From positions 1 through 9,033 of the forward strand of contig CAZCDM010000102.1 of NCBI GenBank assembly GCA_964497475.1: a DNA stretch of 9,033 nt, in the 5' to 3' direction. The stretch comes from CAZCDM01 sp964497475. GTDB lineage: Bacteria; Planctomycetota; Phycisphaerae; SM23-33. This document shows, piece by piece, positions 5,060 through 9,033 of the stretch; the first letter of the stretch is position 1, and each line of letters opens with the position of its first letter. The translations under genes and the position numbers were made by a program. Under the pieces are notes generated by a model. It saw only the letters and a program-made list of their open reading frames with translations. It was not told where the DNA came from and did not search any database.

Positions 5060-6316
5060 ATGGACGCACACGCACAGATCAAAACTGTCGCCACCGCTGC
5101 CCGTGACGCCTGGGCTCGGCTGGTTTCGACCACCGGCCAGCAACGCAACGACGCCCTGCGCCGCAGCGCCGCAGCCCTGCGAACCCGCTGCGACGCGATC
5201 CTCGTCGCCAACGCCAAAGACATCGACGCGTCGGCCTCGATGGATTTGTCCGAGGCGATGGTCCGCCGGCTGCGGCTCGACGAGGCGAAGGTCGAGGCCA
5301 TGGCCGTCGCGCTGGAAGAGATCGCCGCCCAGGTCGACCCCGTCGGCCAGACCATTTGCGCGAGCAATCGGCCCAACGGCTTGCGGGTCGAGAAGCGCCG
5401 CGTGCCGATCGGCGTGGTGGGCATCATCTTCGAGAGTCGTCCCAACGTGACGTCCGACGCGGCCGGGCTTTGCCTCAAGAGCGGCAATGCGTGCATTCTT
5501 CGCGGCGGCAAGGAGGCCATCCACAGCAACCTCGCCATCGCCGAAGCGCTGCGCGAGGGGTTGCGGCAGGCGCAGCTGCCGGCCGAGGCGGTGACCGTAC
5601 TCGAACAGACCGACCGGGCCCTCGTGCCGGCCATGGCCACCGCCCGCGGGCTGATTGACCTGATCATCCCCCGCGGCGGGCGCGGGCTTATTCATGCGGT
5701 GACCGAGGCGGCGACCATTCCGGTCATCAAGCATTATGATGGCATTTGTCACGTCTACATTCACGCCGCCGCCGAGGAAACCATGGCCCGGCGGATCGCC
5801 CTCAACGCCAAGTGCCAATACCCCGCCGTCTGCAACGCGATGGAAACGCTGCTGATCGACGACGCCCTCGAGGAGACGCTCCTGCCGGGTCTGGCTGAGG
5901 AGTTCTTTGCCGCCGGCGTCGAGCTGCGAGGCTGCCGAAAGGCCTGCCAGGTCGTCCCGCGGATGACCCCCGCCAGCAGCGATGATTGGGCGACGGAATA
6001 CCTCGACCTGATCCTCTCGGTCCGCGTCGTCGACGGGATCGACCAGGCCATCGAGCACATCAACACCTTCGGCTCGGGTCATACCGACGCCATCGTCACC
6101 AGCCAGATCGCCGCGGCCGAGCAATTCACCGCCGAGGTCGACTCAGCCAGCGTCATGGTCAACGCCTCGACCCGCTGGGCCGACGGGGGCCGATACGGCC
6201 TGGGCGCGGAGATCGGAATCAGTACAGACAAACTGCACGCCCGTGGCCCCATGGGCGCAGAAGACCTCACCACCTACAAATGGGTCGTCAGGGGTGACGG
6301 CCATATCGTGGAGTAA
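5060..6316 (+). CDS. proA: gamma-glutamyl phosphate reductase
   Basis: ProA reduces gamma-glutamyl phosphate to glutamate-5-semialdehyde with NADPH, the second step of proline synthesis, in the cytoplasm. The 418-residue length equals the family norm (E. coli 417). It is an aldehyde dehydrogenase-fold enzyme; motifs in order are ESRPNVTSDAAGLCLKSGN, LRGGKEAIHSN, LIIPRGGRGLI, GICHVYIH, the catalytic cysteine Cys258 in AVCNAMETLL, FGSGHTDAIV and the C-terminal YGLGAEIGIST and HARGPMG blocks. The frame is open from 4976, but the ATG at 5060 is preferred: it gives the family length and has AAGGA about 7 bases upstream, whereas the extra 28 residues resemble no part of ProA. No proB (glutamate 5-kinase) is adjacent. 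The sulfatase gene follows after 3 bases. Confidence 0.97.
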   Translation: MDAHAQIKTVATAARDAWARLVSTTGQQRNDALRRSAAALRTRCDAILVANAKDIDASASMDLSEAMVRRLRLDEAKVEAMAVALEEIAAQVDPVGQTICASNRPNGLRVEKRRVPIGVVGIIFESRPNVTSDAAGLCLKSGNACILRGGKEAIHSNLAIAEALREGLRQAQLPAEAVTVLEQTDRALVPAMATARGLIDLIIPRGGRGLIHAVTEAATIPVIKHYDGICHVYIHAAAEETMARRIALNAKCQYPAVCNAMETLLIDDALEETLLPGLAEEFFAAGVELRGCRKACQVVPRMTPASSDDWATEYLDLILSVRVVDGIDQAIEHINTFGSGHTDAIVTSQIAAAEQFTAEVDSASVMVNASTRWADGGRYGLGAEIGISTDKLHARGPMGAEDLTTYKWVVRGDGHIVE

Positions 6317-6319
6317 ATT

Positions 6320-7660
6320 ATGAGCAAGCAACCGAATGTCATTTTCGTTTTCTCCGACCAGCAGCGGTGGGACACCTGTGGCTGCTACGGCCAGGAATTG
6401 CCCGTCACGCCGAACCTGGACCGCATGGCCGGCGAGGGTGTGAAGTTTGAGATGGCCTTTACCTGCCAGCCGGTCTGTGGCCCGGCGCGGGCGGCGCTGC
6501 AGACGGGGCGCTGGCCGAGCGAGGTCGGCTGCCCGTCGAATCACCGCATGCCCCCGGCCGAGGAGATGCGCCTGGCGCCTGCCTTCAACGCGGCCGGTTA
6601 CGAGACGGCGTACATTGGCAAGTGGCATTTGGCGAGCTTTGGTGAAATAGGCGGCCCGGACGATTATCGCACGGCCTCGGTTCCGCCCGAGCGGCGGGGC
6701 GGGTACGAGTACTGGCTGGCCAGCGATGTGCTGGAGTTTACCAGCCACAGCTACGACGGACACATGTTCGATGGCGATGGCAAGAAGCGGATGTTCACGC
6801 CCGGACGGTATCGTCCCGACATGCTGACCGACTGGGCCATCGAGTACCTCCAGAATCGCCCGCAGGACCGCCCGCTTTTCATGATGATCAGCTACATCGA
6901 GCCGCACCACCAGAACGACCACGAGTGCTACGAGGGCCCCCACGGCAGCAAGGAGATGTGGAAGGAGTACACCCCTCCCGGCGACCTCGGCGAGACCGGC
7001 GGCGACTGGCGGTACAACTACCCCGACTACCTCGGCTGCTGCCATGCCCTGGACAGCAACGTCGGGAGACTGCGCGACACGCTGGAGCAACTCGGCATGG
7101 CCGACGATACCGTCATCCTGTATACCTCCGATCACGGCAGCCATTTCCGCACGCGCAACAGCGAATACAAACGCTCCTGCCATGACGGCTGTCTGCGGAT
7201 TCCGATGATCGCATGGGGCGGGGAGTTCACCGGCGGCCAGAGCCCCGACGAGCTGGTCAGCCTCATCGACGTGCCGCCCACGCTGCTGCGGGCAGCGAAC
7301 ATTGACCTGCCCGACGCCTTCCGCGGCCGACCCATGCAGGAGGTCCTCGCCGGCGGCGAGCCTCGCCAGGCCGTCTTCGCCCAGATCAGCGAAAGTCGCC
7401 TCGGCCGGGCCATCCGCACCCCACAGTGGACGTATGAAATCTCCGCCCCTAACGCCCACCCGCGAGCCCCCAAGCCGGACGACGATTATTATGTCGAAGC
7501 CTACCTCTACGACAACCTCGCCGATCCGCACCAGAAGAACAATCTCGTCGCCAGTCCTGCTCACGCCGAGGTCCGCGCCGAGCTGGCGGGGTTGATCCGC
7601 CAGTGGATGACGACCGAACTCGGCGAGCCGGACCCGACGATTGATCCGGCCGGGAGCTGA
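6320..7660 (+). CDS. formylglycine-dependent sulfatase, no signal peptide
   Basis: A type I sulfatase of the alkaline phosphatase superfamily, expected to hydrolyse a sulfate ester. The 446-residue protein starts directly with the first core strand (NVIFVFSDQQRWD, residues 6-18, metal-binding Asp13). The formylglycine motif is C-G-P-A-R at Cys53-Arg57, a CxPxR form with Ala where Ser is most common; Cys53 would be converted by a separate maturation enzyme not encoded here. The second signature is GYETAYIGKWHL (93-104). The metal site is completed by TSDHG (Asp271, His272), and Lys284 in YKRSCHDG is the likely substrate-sulfate ligand. The C-terminus has the common YLYDNLADPHQKNNL block (residues near 394-408). 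There is no signal peptide or lipobox, so it appears cytoplasmic, unlike most planctomycete sulfatases. The substrate cannot be told. GGAG about 7 bases before the ATG supports the start. It lies 3 bases after proA and probably shares its transcript. Confidence 0.93.
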   Translation: MSKQPNVIFVFSDQQRWDTCGCYGQELPVTPNLDRMAGEGVKFEMAFTCQPVCGPARAALQTGRWPSEVGCPSNHRMPPAEEMRLAPAFNAAGYETAYIGKWHLASFGEIGGPDDYRTASVPPERRGGYEYWLASDVLEFTSHSYDGHMFDGDGKKRMFTPGRYRPDMLTDWAIEYLQNRPQDRPLFMMISYIEPHHQNDHECYEGPHGSKEMWKEYTPPGDLGETGGDWRYNYPDYLGCCHALDSNVGRLRDTLEQLGMADDTVILYTSDHGSHFRTRNSEYKRSCHDGCLRIPMIAWGGEFTGGQSPDELVSLIDVPPTLLRAANIDLPDAFRGRPMQEVLAGGEPRQAVFAQISESRLGRAIRTPQWTYEISAPNAHPRAPKPDDDYYVEAYLYDNLADPHQKNNLVASPAHAEVRAELAGLIRQWMTTELGEPDPTIDPAGS

Positions 7661-7678
7661 CCACCCAGGAGAGACGTC

Positions 7679-8176
7679 ATGAGCCGCGCCGACGCGAGCG
7701 AACCGGAGCCCCCCCCGACCCCCCAGCAGGGCGAGGAGACGTTTTGCCTCTCGCCGGATGAGCGACGCACGCTCAAGTCGTTCCAGAGGCAGTACAAGCG
7801 GCGCTACCTCACTCGCGGGGTGCTGGTGATGGTGATTCTTTACTGCGGGGGCGTGGGCATTACCAGCGGGTACTACGCGGTGCGGATGCTCTCTGGCGAT
7901 GACGTGCTGGCCGACAATCATGGCGACCTGCCCGGGGCCGGCGGCACGCAGGGGGTCAATCACGCCCTGGAGCAGCTGCGCCCCTACATCGAGCAGGTCA
8001 ACTTCTTCAACATCGGCTGGACGAGCATCCTCCATGCCGTGTTGCTGGGGTACATCGGCTGGCGGGCGCTGAATCTGCTTCGCCGCTGGAAGTACCGCAA
8101 CCCGCGGGCGAGGCTGGTGATGAAACTCGCCCGCCGGCTCGACGAGCTTGGCGAGCTGGCCATCGAGGACAAGTGA
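7679..8176 (+). CDS. small two-helix membrane protein of unknown function
   Basis: I do not recognise a family for this 165-residue protein. It has an acidic, proline-rich N-terminus, a basic segment (RRTLKSFQRQYKRRYL, about 29-44), a hydrophobic helix (about 47-67), a Gly/Asp-rich loop of about 45 residues, a second hydrophobic helix (about 113-132) and a basic, helical C-terminal tail (about 135-165). The positive-inside rule puts both ends in the cytoplasm and the loop outside. AGGAGA (7667-7672), 6 bases before the ATG, is among the best ribosome-binding sites in the window and fixes the start. It follows the sulfatase by 18 bases on the same strand, so co-transcription is likely. A run of eight Cs (7709-7716) lies near the start of the gene. 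Confidence 0.8.
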   Translation: MSRADASEPEPPPTPQQGEETFCLSPDERRTLKSFQRQYKRRYLTRGVLVMVILYCGGVGITSGYYAVRMLSGDDVLADNHGDLPGAGGTQGVNHALEQLRPYIEQVNFFNIGWTSILHAVLLGYIGWRALNLLRRWKYRNPRARLVMKLARRLDELGELAIEDK

Positions 8177-8201
8177 GCGACGAGCCGTTGTTTTGTCCTC
8201 G
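8164..8201. terminator. perfect 9-bp inverted repeat between converging genes
   Basis: CGAGGACAA (8164-8172) and TTGTCCTCG (8193-8201) are perfect inverse complements separated by 20 bases. The stem starts in the last codons of the membrane-protein gene and the loop holds its stop. A second copy of CGAGGAC at 8226-8232 can pair with the same right arm, giving an alternative stem. The site lies between two converging genes, which suits a bidirectional stop signal, but no U-tract follows on either strand and the loop is long. Confidence 0.35.
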
Positions 8202-8249
8202 CCGCCGGTGCCAGCGCGATTGGATCGAGGACCCCGCCGGCGGATCGGC

Positions 8250-8930
8250 TCAGCGGGCCGGGAGGGTGTCGAGCTCGTCGGCGGAGAGTTCCAGGAGGGT
8301 ATCAACCACGCGGTCGGCGCTGGTGAGCTGCTCGGCTGGATGGCTGGAGGTTATCGCCACGACGGCCAGGCCCGCCCCGCGAGCGGCGGCAATGCCGGCA
8401 GCACTGTCTTCGATGGCGAGGCACGGCCCGGGGGAAAGCTCTCGGCCGAGTTGCATACCGAGCTGCTGAACCGCCTGGGCGTAGCCTTGCGGGTCGGGCT
8501 TGGAGCGGGCGACGTCCTGGGCGGCTACGATGACCGCAAATGCCCCGGCCAAGTCGAACCGCTCCAGGCCGAGCAGTACTTCCTCCCGCTGGGCGCCCGA
8601 GCAGATCGCCATGGGAATCGACCGCTGGCGAAGTTCGGCGATCCACTCGGCCGTGCCGGAGATGGGCTGGATAGTCTCCCGCATGTGGTGTTGCAGCTTG
8701 GCTGTCTTGCCCGCGACTAACCGTTCGATCAGTGCCTGGTCGAATTTCACCTCGCGGTCGCGGAGCATCACCTCAAAGCCCTCGTGATCTTCGTAGCCAA
8801 TGTACCGGCGGTAATACTCCTCCTCGTCCAGAGCAATGCCGATCGAGTCGAGTTCCTCGGCGAAGCAGCGGAAATGGACCGGCTCGGAGTCGGCGATCAC
8901 ACCATCAAAATCAAATACGATTGCATCCAT
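8250..8930 (-). CDS. HAD-superfamily phosphatase/phosphomutase, beta-phosphoglucomutase-like
   Basis: A cytoplasmic 226-residue HAD hydrolase with a complete set of motifs: motif I DFDGV (nucleophile Asp7, acid/base Asp9), motif II Ser111 in ICSGA, motif III Lys144 in SKPDP and motif IV IEDS (Glu174, Asp175). The segment from about 15 to 85 between motifs I and II is the helical cap of subclass I. The IEDSAAGIAAARGAG and KPDPQGY blocks are those of the group holding beta-phosphoglucomutase, phosphoglycolate phosphatase-like and sugar-phosphate phosphatases. The substrate cannot be fixed from sequence, so no gene symbol is given. The ATG at 8930 is chosen because it starts the protein right at the first core strand; a GTG at 8945 would add only five residues and overlaps the candidate -10 element. 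It converges with the membrane-protein gene. Confidence 0.9.
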   Translation of the reverse strand: MDAIVFDFDGVIADSEPVHFRCFAEELDSIGIALDEEEYYRRYIGYEDHEGFEVMLRDREVKFDQALIERLVAGKTAKLQHHMRETIQPISGTAEWIAELRQRSIPMAICSGAQREEVLLGLERFDLAGAFAVIVAAQDVARSKPDPQGYAQAVQQLGMQLGRELSPGPCLAIEDSAAGIAAARGAGLAVVAITSSHPAEQLTSADRVVDTLLELSADELDTLPAR

Positions 8931-8936
8931 CGCCCC

Positions 8937-8965
8937 ATGATACACGCCAGCGGTGGAAAGTACAA
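8937..8965 (-). promoter_or_regulatory. candidate promoter of the HAD gene, probably leaderless
   Basis: Read on the minus strand, TTGTAC (8965-8960) is followed after 17 bases by TATCAT (8942-8937, five of six consensus bases), which ends exactly 6 bases before the ATG at 8930. Transcription would begin at or beside the start codon. A perfect TTGACA lies further upstream (8992-8987), but the best hexamer downstream of it, TATTGT, needs a 19-base spacer. The leaderless reading is the better fit but not the only one. Confidence 0.45.
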
Positions 8966-8978
8966 TACCGGCGTTACG

Positions 8979-9033
8979 TTGGATCGTGTCAACTATTGTG
9001 TGTAAGTTTGATTTTGTGCCATCGGAGGAGTTG
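8979..9033 (+). promoter_or_regulatory. upstream region of a probable plus-strand gene beyond the window
   Basis: GGAGGAG at 9024-9030 is the strongest Shine-Dalgarno sequence in the window and sits 3 bases from the right edge, so a start codon a few bases outside is expected. The upstream stretch is unusually AT-rich for this window (about 8960-9018). TTGGAT (8979-8984) and TAAGTT (9003-9008) with an 18-base spacer, or TATTGT (8994-8999), are possible promoter elements, each only a partial match. The new gene would be divergent from the HAD gene. Confidence 0.45.

Noticed and set aside
4153..6124. Two long minus-strand open frames (4153-5667 and 4883-6124) opposite cdaR and proA
   Set aside because: Both lie fully antisense to genes with clear assignments, overlap each other and show no motif.
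6143..8305. A 720-codon open frame on the minus strand opposite the sulfatase and membrane-protein genes
   Set aside because: It is the antisense shadow of well-supported genes in GC-rich DNA. The sense-strand proteins carry complete family motifs, while the antisense translation is low-complexity in Ala, Arg, Gly and Val and shows no recognisable domain.

Overview
The window is ordinary GC-rich bacterial chromosome, densely coded with strong G/C preference at third codon positions. Eight full protein genes are visible, plus a possible few codons of a ninth at the left edge. I see no tRNA, rRNA, CRISPR array, insertion sequence or phage gene. The gene mix points to the Planctomycetota, perhaps a Phycisphaerae-like lineage: a CdaA/CdaR pair, a cyanobacterial/plant-subtype IspH, a PduO-type cobalamin adenosyltransferase, a formylglycine sulfatase and a membrane-anchored HEAT-repeat protein, with few Shine-Dalgarno sequences. 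That placement is inference; no marker gene is present to prove it.

Layout from left to right. A minus-strand gene (46-1020) encodes a membrane-anchored HEAT-repeat protein, with a small hairpin beyond its stop. A divergent region of 150 bases follows. Then come plus-strand genes for cob(I)alamin adenosyltransferase (1171-1758) and IspH of the MEP isoprenoid pathway (1796-2980). Next is a tightly coupled pair, a CdaA-type diadenylate cyclase (3074-3907) and its YbbR-domain partner CdaR (3904-4974), which share an ATGA overlap. A further plus-strand group holds proA (5060-6316), a sulfatase starting 3 bases after proA (6320-7660) and a small two-helix membrane protein (7679-8176). A convergent minus-strand HAD phosphatase/phosphomutase (8250-8930) follows. 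At the right edge an intergenic region carries a strong plus-strand ribosome-binding sequence, so another gene probably begins just outside.

How the genes work together: CdaA and CdaR form one functional unit, c-di-AMP synthesis at the membrane and its regulator. The other genes are independent housekeeping functions (cobalamin cofactor, isoprenoid precursors, proline). The proA-sulfatase-membrane protein group looks co-transcribed, but no shared pathway is evident.

The most interesting signals are small. Three genes (the adenosyltransferase, ispH and the HAD gene) have a -10-like hexamer ending exactly 6 bases before the ATG, with a -35-like hexamer 17 bases further up in at least the best case, which suggests leaderless mRNAs. 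A fourth promoter with the same 17-base spacing sits before proA, which in contrast has a Shine-Dalgarno sequence. The CdaA catalytic DGA motif reads DMG. I did not find a convincing new multi-gene system.
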